From the NCBI GenBank assembly GCA_035301265.1, contig DATGUP010000021.1, positions 1 to 64,000 of the forward strand: 64,000 bases of DNA, in the 5' to 3' direction. Position 1 is the stretch's first letter, and the number at the start of each line of letters is the position of its first letter. Under the pieces are notes generated by a model. The model was not told the DNA's origin. It saw nothing but the letters and a program-made list of their open reading frames with translations, and did no database searches. The translations under genes were made by a program, and so were the position numbers. Source of the DNA: DATGUP01 sp035301265. GTDB taxonomy: Bacteria; Bacillota; Bacilli; Bacillales; Amphibacillaceae. Shown piece by piece: positions 34,680 to 43,135 of the stretch.

Positions 34680-35270
34680 CTAATAAAACATGTGGAATTG
34701 TTGATAATGTCGAATAACATTTGCTTTTTTTTCTTTTATAGTTCTATTGTTATGGATATAGGACGAATTGACAAGCTCTATTTCTTTATTTTCATAAATT
34801 TTTAGGTCGGTTGATCCTTTTTTTTCCAACCACTGTAAAAATTCTTGCATAAAATCCCCAATATACACAGCCCCATGAATAAATCGATCAGAATGAAAAG
34901 AAATCCATTCTTCATCTTCATACACTCCCTCTTCGGTCATCGGCATCCATTCACCAAACAAAAGAGGCAGCTTCACAAACACGGCTGGGCCGGATGTTTT
35001 CGGTTTCCGGCGAAACAGCTGTATAATAGGTACGCCATCAGGAGTTTGATATTCAACATCATCACCGATAACAATCGCAACATCATGTGCTCGTACATCG
35101 CCATTGGATACGAGCGAAAATAAATCGTTGCGCCCGAAAAACATGGATAGATGTGCCTTTTTTTCTGAAGATATTATATCGGCACCAGCCACCTGATATC
35201 CGCCCTCAAGCAATGTGTTTACAAGATGAAAGCCGATCCAATGAAAGCAATTTTGCACTAAAACATTCAT
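34680..35270 (-). CDS. yjaV: YjaV-like protein
   Basis: A 196-residue protein starting NVLVQNCFHWIGFHLVNTLLEGGYQVAG. This resembles the beta-alpha-beta start of nucleotide-sugar epimerase-like proteins but lacks a clean GxxGxxG (it reads CFHWIGFH), so cofactor binding may be lost. The rest is not recognised apart from the order yjaV-med-fabH seen in B. subtilis. ATG 35270 follows GGGAGGAATAGGA. Function unknown. Confidence 0.75.
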   Translation of the reverse strand: MNVLVQNCFHWIGFHLVNTLLEGGYQVAGADIISSEKKAHLSMFFGRNDLFSLVSNGDVRAHDVAIVIGDDVEYQTPDGVPIIQLFRRKPKTSGPAVFVKLPLLFGEWMPMTEEGVYEDEEWISFHSDRFIHGAVYIGDFMQEFLQWLEKKGSTDLKIYENKEIELVNSSYIHNNRTIKEKKANVIRHYQQFHMFY

Positions 35271-35374
35271 TCCTATTCCTCCCTTCCGTTGATTGTTGAT
35301 GCGAGAAAAAATCTTTTCATTTTACCATTGGTTTGATAAACTAATAAAAGAATATAAATCGAGGTGTAAAGAGC

Positions 35375-35551
35375 ATGCGATTGATTTGGACCATTATTTG
35401 GGCGCTTTTAATTAGCGGGGCCGTCTCCTATGTTTTATCGAGCATGGCTGGGGAAACATTTGATATGACAGGCACGCTTGCGCTCGCAGGAATATTTGTG
35501 GTCACCATCTTTGTCCTCGGAAGTATGCTAAAGGAAACAAATGAATATTAA
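35375..35551 (+). CDS. yjzD: Small DUF2929 membrane protein (YjzD-like)
   Basis: A 58-residue protein translated directly from the sequence: MRLIWTIIWALLISG... to ...SMLKETNEY. Two membrane helices span roughly residues 4-22 and 35-52. GAGGTG lies 11 bases before ATG 35375. Family members sit at this position beside yjaV in Bacillus; function unknown. Divergent from yjaV. Confidence 0.8.
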   Translation: MRLIWTIIWALLISGAVSYVLSSMAGETFDMTGTLALAGIFVVTIFVLGSMLKETNEY

Positions 35552-35561
35552 ATGTGCAGAG

Positions 35562-35607
35562 GGATTCCCTAACAGACGTTGCCAACGCCTTCGTTGTATG
35601 GGAATCC
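35562..35607. terminator. Convergent hairpin between yjzD and the Gly/Tyr-rich gene
   Basis: GGATTCCC at 35562 pairs with GGGAATCC at 35600, with an inner GTTGCCAACGC-like fold. It lies between two convergent genes and may end both transcripts, though the T tracts are short. Confidence 0.5.
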
Positions 35608-35623
35608 TTCGTTTATTTCGCAA

Positions 35624-36013
35624 CTAATACCAAGGCAGCGCACTAATCGCAGCAAGCGCCGCAAGCGGCAAAACAACACGGGCAAATCGGCGAGGAGGAT
35701 AACCATAGCTAGGATAAAATCCAGCTTTCGGATAACCTACACCATAACCAAACGGACCGTATCCGCCCGCAGCTCCGTACCCCGGAAAACCGCCATAGCC
35801 ACCATATCCGTAACCAAAGCCGCCCGGCTGTCTGTATTGATGATTCCCCGGATAATGTGTGGTCGCTTCAAGCGGCACCGCAAAATAAACGTATTCATCA
35901 TCCACGCCCGTAAGAATTCCATCGAGTTTTTTTCCATCGACCGTCTCAGCTAGTACGTAAGCATGCATATGTTGTTTGCATAAATCATACATATGACGAT
36001 AGTTATACGACAT
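35624..36013 (-). CDS. Gly/Tyr-rich protein with an Sm-like N-terminal domain
   Basis: A 129-residue protein. Residues 1-50 (CKQHMHAYVLAETVDGKKLDGILTGVDDEYVYFAVP, read as two parts) look like a small five-strand barrel as in Sm/Hfq or coat proteins. Residues 55-105 are Gly/Tyr/Pro repeats of GYGGYGG type. The C-terminus is short and hydrophobic (VVLPLAALAAISALPWY). This layout resembles spore-coat proteins, but no family was recognised. GAGGAGGTTGAG precedes ATG 36013. Confidence 0.75.
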   Translation of the reverse strand: MSYNYRHMYDLCKQHMHAYVLAETVDGKKLDGILTGVDDEYVYFAVPLEATTHYPGNHQYRQPGGFGYGYGGYGGFPGYGAAGGYGPFGYGVGYPKAGFYPSYGYPPRRFARVVLPLAALAAISALPWY

Positions 36014-36102
36014 GTTTATCTCAACCTCCTCACCTTCAGCCTATTCATCAACCAACAGATGGTGACTGTTGACAAGTAAAACTGCAAAATGGAGGCCATT
36101 TC

Positions 36103-36924
36103 ATGGACCATCTTACGGCATTATGTCAACTTCTTACATATGTCTTTTTAGGTCTATTTCAAGGGGTTACGGAACCGCTCCCAATCTCGTCAAGCGGGCA
36201 TCTCATCATATTGCGAGAATTGTTCGATATCCGTATTAAAGGGTTATCATTTGAAATCCTTGTTAATTTTGGCTCGTTAATTGCAGTCTTTCTCGTGTAT
36301 CGAAATGCGATTGTTAAGCTCATGATCAACGGGCTTTACTTTATTCAAACAAAGGAGCAGAATGTCAAAAGGGATGGGCGATTTATTTTACTCCTTATTG
36401 TGGCAACCATTCCAACCGGACTCATCGGTCTGATCTTAAAAGATTATATCAGCCAAGCACTGAGCGGGGTGCGAATTGTCGGCGCAACCCTTTTACTCAC
36501 CGGTCTTGCTTTATGGATTATTCGCAATTTACGCGGATGGAAAAATGATGAACATATCACCATTAAAGATGCGATCATTGTCGGTCTCGCCCAATCCGTG
36601 GCGCTTGTTCCAGGTATTAGCCGTTCTGGAGCGACGCTTGTGGCCGCCATGCTTGTCGGGATGAAGCGAGAAACTGCACTTCGCTTTTCCTTTTTGCTTT
36701 ATATTCCCGTAAGCCTCGGTATCACGGTTTTATCCGTCGGTGATATGATCGGTGCTGACCATTTTAGCACATTTATGATCCCTTATTTACTCGCGTTTAT
36801 GGCAGCTATAATCGCTTCCTTTTATGCGCTGCGATGGTTTATCAACATCATGAAGCGCGGCAACTTAAAATACTTTGCCATTTACTGTTTCATTGCCGGT
36901 GCAGCCGTTCTGTTGTCTTTATAG
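36103..36924 (+). CDS. uppP: Undecaprenyl-diphosphatase
   Basis: A 273-residue membrane phosphatase (BacA family) that recycles undecaprenyl pyrophosphate for wall synthesis and confers bacitracin tolerance. Motif one is QGVTEPLPISSSGHLI with its active Glu and Ser cluster. Motif two is PGISRSGATLVAAMLVG with the catalytic Arg. About eight helices. ATG 36103 has GGAGG upstream. Monocistronic; B. subtilis carries a second, unrelated enzyme for the same step (BcrC). Confidence 0.94.
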   Translation: MDHLTALCQLLTYVFLGLFQGVTEPLPISSSGHLIILRELFDIRIKGLSFEILVNFGSLIAVFLVYRNAIVKLMINGLYFIQTKEQNVKRDGRFILLLIVATIPTGLIGLILKDYISQALSGVRIVGATLLLTGLALWIIRNLRGWKNDEHITIKDAIIVGLAQSVALVPGISRSGATLVAAMLVGMKRETALRFSFLLYIPVSLGITVLSVGDMIGADHFSTFMIPYLLAFMAAIIASFYALRWFINIMKRGNLKYFAIYCFIAGAAVLLSL

Positions 36925-37031
36925 ACAAACATAAGATTTCGACAAGGTCCCGAATGTTTATGTTAAAATTGTCCTGAAAATGTACAATAAAATATAGAGC
37001 GGATAAGTTGGCAGTAAAGGAGTTTTTTTGA

Positions 37032-37724
37032 TTGAATACAAAGACAATTCAAGAGTTGCTGCAAAAATTTACGATTTTTAAAGGGTTAACAACTCCTGAA
37101 ATAGAACCGATAGTCGAGTTGGCCAAACACCGATTTTACCGTCGCGGCACACATATTTTCATGCAAGGCGATCCATTGACAAACGTCTATTTCATTCACC
37201 AAGGCAAAGTCAAGATTTATAAAACCGATTTAAACGGCAAAGAGCAAATCGTCAATATATTGCAACCAGGAGATATGTTTCCACACCAAGGTTTTTTTCG
37301 TAAGGATAACTACCCAGCGCATGCTGAAGTCATCGAGAATGCGGTTTTAATTTATATTCCGATCAATCAATTTGAAAATTTTCTCGTCACCCATCCAAAT
37401 ATTTGTGTTAAACTTTTTCGCGTACTCGGTGATTTGATTGTTGACTTACAAGCTCGCCTGGAAGAACAAATTATGAATAACACATACGAACAAATCATCA
37501 AGCTATTGCTGCGATTGTCCCAAAGTCACGGAGAAGCACAAGATGATGGCACAATTCGACTGACGACGCATTTTACTAACCGCGAACTGGCCAACATGAT
37601 CGGATCGAGTCGAGAAACAGTGAGCCGCACGTTGACACAGCTGAAAAAGAAACATATGATTTCCAACGATGAATCCGGCTATATCGTCATCGATTTTGAT
37701 AAATTGCATGAAGAAATTATGTAG
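37032..37724 (+). CDS. CRP/FNR-family transcription regulator
   Basis: A 230-residue regulator: N-terminal cyclic-nucleotide-binding-like barrel (about 15-120), dimer helix, and a winged helix. The recognition helix GSSRETVSRTLTQL places Arg194, Glu195 and Arg199 as in CRP, which contact TGTGA. There is a single Cys (125), so no FNR-type iron-sulfur cluster; the effector could be haem, NO or a metabolite. TTG 37032 follows AAGGAG. A TGTGA-N6-TCACT site lies right after it, before the oxidase-like gene. Confidence 0.9.
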   Translation: MNTKTIQELLQKFTIFKGLTTPEIEPIVELAKHRFYRRGTHIFMQGDPLTNVYFIHQGKVKIYKTDLNGKEQIVNILQPGDMFPHQGFFRKDNYPAHAEVIENAVLIYIPINQFENFLVTHPNICVKLFRVLGDLIVDLQARLEEQIMNNTYEQIIKLLLRLSQSHGEAQDDGTIRLTTHFTNRELANMIGSSRETVSRTLTQLKKKHMISNDESGYIVIDFDKLHEEIM

Positions 37725-37764
37725 AAAAGCGAAGGGATTGCGCCTCATGTCCTTCGCTTTTTTA
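37725..37764 (+). terminator. Terminator after the CRP/FNR gene
   Basis: AAAAGCGAAGG pairs with CCTTCGCTTTT, followed by a T run. Confidence 0.8.
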
Positions 37765-37783
37765 TAGCTACCATGTAAGCTTT

Positions 37784-37826
37784 TGTGATTCTAATCACTA
37801 CCACCCTAATTAAGAATGATTATCAT
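37784..37826 (+). promoter_or_regulatory. CRP/FNR box with -10 of the oxidase-like gene
   Basis: TGTGA-TTCTAA-TCACT (37784-37799) is a 9 of 10 match to the CRP/FNR consensus. TATCAT at 37821-37826 is a plausible -10, which puts the palindrome centre near -41.5, the classic activating position. The adjacent regulator's helix fits this half-site. Confidence 0.65.
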
Positions 37827-37928
37827 AAAGATGAAGGGGATAAAATCAAACGACTGTCGCGAAAGAAAATTCATGATGGTCTACGGTGCGCGATACGCTT
37901 TTACGAAATGACAAAAGAGGTGAGCCAT

Positions 37929-39179
37929 GTGGGGCCTGGTGGAATGAACATGAAAACAAATACGAATATTAAACTGCCGCTATCGTTTATTTTATATGGT
38001 CTAGTTGCGCTGGTAGTCGGTGAATGGATTATGTTCTTTTCCGGTGACCGTCTATTGCTAGGGACATTTCGCGTTCCGGATATTTGGATGGCAGCGCATT
38101 TTCTCTTACTTGGATTTGCTGTCATGATTGCGATGGGATCGATGTATCAACTTGTTCCGGCAGCTTTTTCAACACCGATTTGGAGCGAATCATTCGGGTT
38201 TGTGCAGCTTGTCGTCACTGCCGGTGGAATCACGCTATTTTCCATTTTACTCGGCATGAATCCAAAATATGCCTTATATGGAGGTATTATCGCAATTGGC
38301 GGTATTTTAATGTTTATTGTGCAAATGGTGATGACTATTTTACAACAAAAGAAGAAAACGATCATGACCGCGTTTGTGCTCGGTGCCCTCATCTGCTTTT
38401 TTCTAACGTTTGCCGCCGGTTTCTGGCTGATGTGGAATATTGCTTTTGCAAGTATCACCGACCATAGTACAGTACTGTATTCACATATCGTTTTGGGTGT
38501 TGCCGGCTGGTTTACACTGCTTATTTTCGGGTTTTCCTATAAACTTGTTCCGATGTTCAGTCTCTCCCATAGCCATTCGATGAAATGGGCGAAACCAACC
38601 TTTTTCACATACATTGTCGGCCTTTTTGTAATGCTCGGGGCGTTTTGGACTGGAAGCGGACTCATGCGAACGATTGGCTGGTTTTTGTTGTTCTTAGGTT
38701 TTGTATTTTTTTCTTTAGACATCGAGGCGATTTTGGCAAAACGATTGCGCAAAAACTTGGATAAACCATTTTCTTTTACACTTTTAGCCATTTGCATCGG
38801 ATTGGGGATTCATTTCCTTGCCTTATTACTCGATATCATCAGTGTGGACAACCCGGCGATCTGGGGCTGGTTGATTTTTCTTTATGTAACAGGTTGGATA
38901 ATTTTTAGTATCCTCGGCTATTTATACAAAATTGTCCCCTTCTTATGGTGGAGCCATAAATATTCTGAGCGACGTGGCAAGGAAAAAGTGCCTTTGCCGA
39001 AAGATATGGTTAATGAAAAATTAGCCGTCGTGCTGTATATTTTATTTATCATTGGTTCAATAGGAGTTGTTGTCGCTGCCTTATGCTCGCTTAGTCCGCT
39101 TGTCAGCTTTTTTCAAGGTTTGCTCGCTTTTAGCTCGCTGCTTTATATGGTATCGATTGTTCGCATACTCATGATCTAA
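37929..39179 (+). CDS. Orphan haem-copper-oxidase-subunit-I-like membrane protein
   Basis: A 416-residue protein with about 12 membrane helices. One helix motif recurs three times: GFAVMIAMGSMYQLVP, AGWFTLLIFGFSYKLVP and TGWIIFSILGYLYKIVP. His residues begin two of these helices (AAHFLLLG and YSHIVLG). This resembles haem-binding HCO-I/NnrS-type proteins, but the binuclear-centre ligands of true oxidases are not seen. GTG 37929 has AGAGGTGAG upstream; ATGs at 37944 and 37950 are alternatives. Controlled, by position, by the neighbouring CRP/FNR protein. NO or haem handling is an inference. Confidence 0.7.
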   Translation: MGPGGMNMKTNTNIKLPLSFILYGLVALVVGEWIMFFSGDRLLLGTFRVPDIWMAAHFLLLGFAVMIAMGSMYQLVPAAFSTPIWSESFGFVQLVVTAGGITLFSILLGMNPKYALYGGIIAIGGILMFIVQMVMTILQQKKKTIMTAFVLGALICFFLTFAAGFWLMWNIAFASITDHSTVLYSHIVLGVAGWFTLLIFGFSYKLVPMFSLSHSHSMKWAKPTFFTYIVGLFVMLGAFWTGSGLMRTIGWFLLFLGFVFFSLDIEAILAKRLRKNLDKPFSFTLLAICIGLGIHFLALLLDIISVDNPAIWGWLIFLYVTGWIIFSILGYLYKIVPFLWWSHKYSERRGKEKVPLPKDMVNEKLAVVLYILFIIGSIGVVVAALCSLSPLVSFFQGLLAFSSLLYMVSIVRILMI

Positions 39180-39400
39180 TGCTCTTGGATCAACGCAGCC
39201 TATGGGGATACGAAACGGCCGGTTTGAGGGAAAGAAGGGGGATCTATTATGGGAAGCAAACAGCGTTGTATATCAAAGTACCTCTGAAATCCATGGACGG
39301 TCCGCACGGTTGTTCGTTCGGCTACATCCGCTCCTAACCGTGCGACGACGATCCATTCAAACGAAATTTCTGCATAGCTCCTTAAGTTGTCGCTTATGAA
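39180..39400. other. Intergenic DNA with an inverted repeat
   Basis: CGCACGGTT at 39303-39311 is an exact inverted match to AACCGTGCG at 39336-39344, in a locally GC-rich patch unlike the flanks. No gene was recognised. It may be a remnant of a mobile element. Confidence 0.45.
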
Positions 39401-39634
39401 TCATCCCCCACTGACCGGTGGAATGAATGCGACCACATCTCCTTCATTGATAACAGCATCATCACGGGCATATTCTTCATTGACGGCCACCATGACGTTG
39501 CTCATATTTTCCATGTGATATTGTGCTACAAAGTTCTTTTTCAATTCCGCCACCGTCATGCCGGCTGCTTCGACGGCGATTTTATCTTTTCCCGTCGCTT
39601 CCTGTAGTTCAGCAAACAACAGCACATCAACCAT
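39401..39634 (-). CDS. moaD: Molybdopterin synthase small subunit MoaD
   Basis: A 77-residue ubiquitin-like sulfur carrier that donates two sulfurs to precursor Z. The C-terminal Gly-Gly tail (FIPPVSGG) is activated by adenylation. GAGGTG lies six bases before ATG 39634. It lies directly after moaE, together forming molybdopterin synthase; other moa genes are not in this window. Confidence 0.9.
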   Translation of the reverse strand: MVDVLLFAELQEATGKDKIAVEAAGMTVAELKKNFVAQYHMENMSNVMVAVNEEYARDDAVINEGDVVAFIPPVSGG

Positions 39635-39654
39635 GCGAATCACCTCGCTTATTC

Positions 39655-40134
39655 TTACCTTTTAATCCCTCGTATCTCTTGTGGAGTTGGTATTCTTTCC
39701 TCATACGATACCCGTTCTTTCTGGTCACCAATCCATTGTGAACCATCTTCCCAATGCTCTTTTTTCCATATCGGCACAATTTCTTTAATCCGATCAATCG
39801 CATAACGACTTGCTGCAAAGGCATCTTTTCGATGTGGCGTCGAAACAGCGATGACAACAGCGAGCTCCGAGATATCAAGACGACCGATGCGATGGGCAAT
39901 GGCCGTTTTTGCATTGCCCCATTTAGCCTCAATTTCACGGCCGATTTCAGCTAGTTTCTTCTCGGCCATCGGTTTATAAGCTTGATATTCTAAAAAAAGA
40001 GTCCGTTTTCCTTTGGTGAATTCACGAACAGTTCCAGTAAATAGATTGACAGCTCCTGCCTCCGGACGGATGACTTTAGCAATAACCGTCTCAATATCGA
40101 GCGGTTGATCGGTTATCCAGAAATTCTTTTCCAT
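39655..40134 (-). CDS. moaE: Molybdopterin synthase catalytic subunit MoaE
   Basis: A 159-residue subunit that converts cyclic pyranopterin monophosphate to molybdopterin using MoaD thiocarboxylate. Conserved parts: GAVNLFTGTVREFTKGK, HRIGRLDISELAVVIAVS, and the catalytic lysine block VPIWKKEHWEDGSQWIG. It precedes moaD by 20 bases in one operon. This supports at least one molybdoenzyme, such as nitrate reductase, elsewhere in the genome. Confidence 0.93.
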   Translation of the reverse strand: MEKNFWITDQPLDIETVIAKVIRPEAGAVNLFTGTVREFTKGKRTLFLEYQAYKPMAEKKLAEIGREIEAKWGNAKTAIAHRIGRLDISELAVVIAVSTPHRKDAFAASRYAIDRIKEIVPIWKKEHWEDGSQWIGDQKERVSYEERIPTPQEIRGIKR

Positions 40135-40313
40135 CTGTCTTCCCTACTTTACTCCGTAAATTTAGCTTTACTGTAATATACGCTACGAGTCATAACAAAT
40201 ATGCCCGGCGATTATGAAATGGAAAGGTTGTCGTGTTTTTAAATACTTATAAGTTTTTCATCAGGGCGAGCCGCCTGCATTTGTGAAGCCCGCCCATAGA
40301 GCCATTGCCGTTA

Positions 40314-40351
40314 AAAAAAGGTCGACTCATTAGCCATGAATCAACCTTTTT
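40314..40351 (-). terminator. Terminator after yitW
   Basis: AGGTTGATTCAT pairs with ATGAGTCGACCT, followed on the minus strand by seven T. Confidence 0.8.
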
Positions 40352-40365
40352 ATGTCAGTCAACAA

Positions 40366-40677
40366 TCAATCTGGTATCCCAAGGGCGATCTTGGCATAGC
40401 GTGACATTTTGTCTTTGTTCCAAGGTGGATCCCAGACAATATTGACGTCGATTTCTTTAACTTCAGGGATATCAGATAGCGCAAATCTGACATCTTGTTC
40501 AATATGACCAGCAAGCGGGCATCCCATTGTCGTCAAGGTCATAGTGACCGTACAAAGGCCTGCATCATCGACATCAACATCATAGACCAAGCCGAGATTG
40601 ACGATGTCGATCCCTAGCTCTGGGTCGATGACATTCTCGAGCGCACCAAGTATATTTTCCTTTAGTGCCTCATCCAT
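40366..40677 (-). CDS. yitW: MIP18/SufT-type iron-sulfur assembly protein (YitW)
   Basis: A 103-residue DUF59 protein. Family members help deliver iron-sulfur clusters. The hallmark VIDPELGIDIVNLGLVYDV and the reactive cysteine in TTMGCPLAGHIEQDV are present. The ATG at 40677 has GGGAGG eight bases upstream; the longer reading to 40770 is unsupported. It is third in yitU-yitV-yitW, here with yitU divergent. Confidence 0.9.
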   Translation of the reverse strand: MDEALKENILGALENVIDPELGIDIVNLGLVYDVDVDDAGLCTVTMTLTTMGCPLAGHIEQDVRFALSDIPEVKEIDVNIVWDPPWNKDKMSRYAKIALGIPD

Positions 40678-40789
40678 TTTCTTTGCCTCCCTTGCGTTTC
40701 CTTTAACTCCATTTAAACATATTTTAGCCAAATTTAAAATGATTTGCTCGAAGCAAAAGATATTTCCCAAGCGGTTTGTGACATCTTTT

Positions 40790-41635
40790 TTACAAATGTT
40801 GACTGAACCATTCGACCGTTTGCAGAATGGCCAACCGGCTCACTTTATGACCGCGATTTTTTTCCCGTATAAAACGAATGTTTGCCTGTTTTTTGTAATA
40901 CATTAACGCATCATGGTAAAACGCATATGGTTGGGAAAACGGCACTACAGGATCCTTATCGCCATGCCAAAACAATAGCGGTCGTTCGTTCAACATCTCC
41001 ATATGCTGGGATAAATCATACGGTTCAAGCAGCGCATATACATCTTGTTCCATCGTCTTTGTTATCTGAAGCTCTCCCGATTGCTTGTATGTCTGCACTA
41101 ATTGCTTGGCATAATCTGTCAGTGTGGGCGTCCCCATAAGAATGGCCGCTGTCTTAATCCATGGATATTGCGCCAATGCCGCAGCTGTTGTTATTCCACC
41201 CATGCTTGTGCCGGCAACACCGAAACGTTTATCTTGCAGTAAACCGCGCCGATTGAGCTCATTATAAATCGCCTCGATTTCGGTTGTATTTTTAACGACA
41301 ATATCCCAAAAAGCAAGCCTTAATTTTTCTTTTGACAACCCAGCGTCTCGTTCACCATGGTACAAACTGTCGGGGAGTATGACGCGGTACCCTTTTTCCG
41401 CCATTAAAAAAGCAAGCGGCAAATTGTGTTCTTTCGCACTTGTAAAGCCATGGAAGTACGTTAATATCGGTAACTTTTTTTCTGCATTTTCCTTAGCGAC
41501 AACGATGAGGCTCGGAATTCCACCGAGTATGTCTTTATCAATGCCAATCATGTCACCATAGCCCTTTCTTGTGTAAATTGCTTCCACTTTATCATAGTAT
41601 GTCCACGTCTCTATTTGCAACTTGCTTACCATCAT
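40790..41635 (-). CDS. yitV: Alpha/beta-hydrolase esterase (YitV)
   Basis: A 281-residue hydrolase. The nucleophile elbow is GTSMGG with its Ser, the acid is probably Asp in WHGDKDPVVP, and the late His in NRGHKVSRLA completes the triad. An oxyanion element is seen in LTYFHGFTSAKEH. No signal peptide. Substrate unknown. AAGGGG lies upstream, and the first two codons are both ATG, so the start may be three bases later. It is followed by yitW after 112 bases. Confidence 0.87.
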   Translation of the reverse strand: MMVSKLQIETWTYYDKVEAIYTRKGYGDMIGIDKDILGGIPSLIVVAKENAEKKLPILTYFHGFTSAKEHNLPLAFLMAEKGYRVILPDSLYHGERDAGLSKEKLRLAFWDIVVKNTTEIEAIYNELNRRGLLQDKRFGVAGTSMGGITTAAALAQYPWIKTAAILMGTPTLTDYAKQLVQTYKQSGELQITKTMEQDVYALLEPYDLSQHMEMLNERPLLFWHGDKDPVVPFSQPYAFYHDALMYYKKQANIRFIREKNRGHKVSRLAILQTVEWFSQHL

Positions 41636-41701
41636 TCAGCTATCTTCCCCTTTACAGAATAGATAATCACTTATAAACTAAAGCTTAACGAGGTGAAGCG
41701 A

Positions 41702-42535
41702 ATGGAAAAAAAGCAGCATTTAGTTGCACTGGATTTAGACGGGACGTTATTGACAGACGATAAACGAATCAGCGAGCGCACGAAGGAAATTGTGCAAAAA
41801 ACGATGGCAGCTGGACATATCGTTGTCATTGCGACAGGTCGGCCACACCGAGCAAGCATCCAATACTACGAAACCCTTGAGCTTAATACACCGATGATCA
41901 ACTTTAACGGTGCCTTCATTCATCACCCGCGCGATGAAGCATGGGGCGTTTGGCACAATCCGATGCCCGTCGAAACAGCAAGGAAAATTGTCGAAGCAGC
42001 CTATGCGTACAATGTGCATAATATTATCGCCGAGGTCCAAGACCATGTTTACTTAGACAAAAACGACGAACGCATTGTGGAAATATTTCGATCAACTCGA
42101 GAAGATTCACCCTTTACGATCGGGAGTTTACAACATCATTTGACAACAGCCCCGACGTCACTGCTCATCCACCCACGCGAAAATCATGCTGAATCGCTCG
42201 TTTATCATTTGCAAAAGCATTATGCCGAAGCCATTGAGCAACGTCAATGGGAAGCGCCATGGCATATCATTGAAATTGTTAAAAAAGGAATGAATAAAGC
42301 GGTTGGTTTACAAAAAATAGCCCATCACTATCACATTCCTCAAGAGCGCATCATCGCATTTGGAGATGAGGATAATGATTTAGAAATGATTGACTATGCC
42401 GGGGTTGGCGTTGCGATGAACAACGCCCTTAACGAACTGAAATCCATCGCTGATCATATTACAACATCGAATGAAGAAGACGGTGTCGGCACATTTTTAG
42501 AACAATACTTCAACTTGGATGTCAAACCGGTATAA
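41702..42535 (+). CDS. yitU: HAD phosphatase YitU
   Basis: A 277-residue Cof-type HAD phosphatase. Motif I is ALDLDGTLL (catalytic Asp pair), motif II Thr in VIATGRP, Lys in EIVKKGMNKAVGL and motif IV GDEDNDLEMI. B. subtilis YitU dephosphorylates the riboflavin intermediate 5-amino-6-(5-phosphoribitylamino)uracil and FMN, so a role in riboflavin synthesis is likely. GAGGTG lies six bases before ATG 41702. Divergent from yitV. Confidence 0.9.
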   Translation: MEKKQHLVALDLDGTLLTDDKRISERTKEIVQKTMAAGHIVVIATGRPHRASIQYYETLELNTPMINFNGAFIHHPRDEAWGVWHNPMPVETARKIVEAAYAYNVHNIIAEVQDHVYLDKNDERIVEIFRSTREDSPFTIGSLQHHLTTAPTSLLIHPRENHAESLVYHLQKHYAEAIEQRQWEAPWHIIEIVKKGMNKAVGLQKIAHHYHIPQERIIAFGDEDNDLEMIDYAGVGVAMNNALNELKSIADHITTSNEEDGVGTFLEQYFNLDVKPV

Positions 42536-42584
42536 ACTGCCGAATATTACCTGTCATACCGGGTCGTGTTTGAACCATACTATG

Positions 42585-42616
42585 AGTGAACGTTTTGATA
42601 AGACGTTCACTTTTTT
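42585..42616 (+). terminator. Terminator after yitU
   Basis: AGTGAACGT and ACGTTCACT form a perfect stem followed by six T. Confidence 0.85.
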
Positions 42617-42742
42617 ACTGTTCTAAGGTGTTGGCATACGGGCAAACAAAGCAAGTCGAAGCGATTCAGAAGAATCCGTCAGAACGTTTCCTCTATAGAG
42701 CGCATTTTAAAACACAATTACCTTACACTAGGAGGGTTTAAG

Positions 42743-42952
42743 TTGGCGGAAAATAATTTATTACAGCAGGCTGTGGATGCAGTCAACAACTTTTTAAACA
42801 ATCAGGGTGGGCAAAACGCTAACAAACAACAACAGCAACAAGCAGCCCAAAACGCCATCCAAACAGCATACAACGATGCTAAAACACCTGAAGAACAACA
42901 ACAGTTACAACAGCTGGAACAACGTCTCAAACAAAACAGTGGATTGGGCTAA
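42743..42952 (+). CDS. Small Gln/Asn-rich protein (DUF3813-like)
   Basis: A 69-residue helical protein with a run of Gln and Asn (NANKQQQQQAAQNA) in the middle, and no membrane segment. The N-terminus LLQQAVDAVNNFL is like the small DUF3813 proteins of Bacillus, but I am not certain of the family. TTG 42743 has AGGAGGG six bases upstream. Monocistronic. Confidence 0.7.
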   Translation: MAENNLLQQAVDAVNNFLNNQGGQNANKQQQQQAAQNAIQTAYNDAKTPEEQQQLQQLEQRLKQNSGLG

Positions 42953-43048
42953 CACCTAAAATGAATCAATACCTCCGTCAAAACAGCTTGTGATAGAAAT
43001 ATCTAATTCATTTGTCGATGAAAGGGAATTGTTGATCAAGCTGATTAG

Positions 43049-43074
43049 AGGGATCAGGTTACTGATCCCTTTTT
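43049..43074 (+). terminator. Terminator after the Gln-rich gene
   Basis: AGGGATCA and TGATCCCT form a perfect stem with five T following. Confidence 0.8.
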
Positions 43075-43135
43075 AATACATATGTTTTCTGTTATAATGA
43101 AAGCAAGTATGTACAAATATAGGAGGGAATATGTC

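Noticed and set aside
37801..37830. A Fur-like AATGATTATCAT core by the oxidase-like gene
   Set aside because: Only one good half of the 7-1-7 motif is present, and the CRP/FNR box explains the region better.
39180..39400. A group II intron remnant
   Set aside because: The domain V sequence pattern and intron ends were not found; only an inverted repeat remains.
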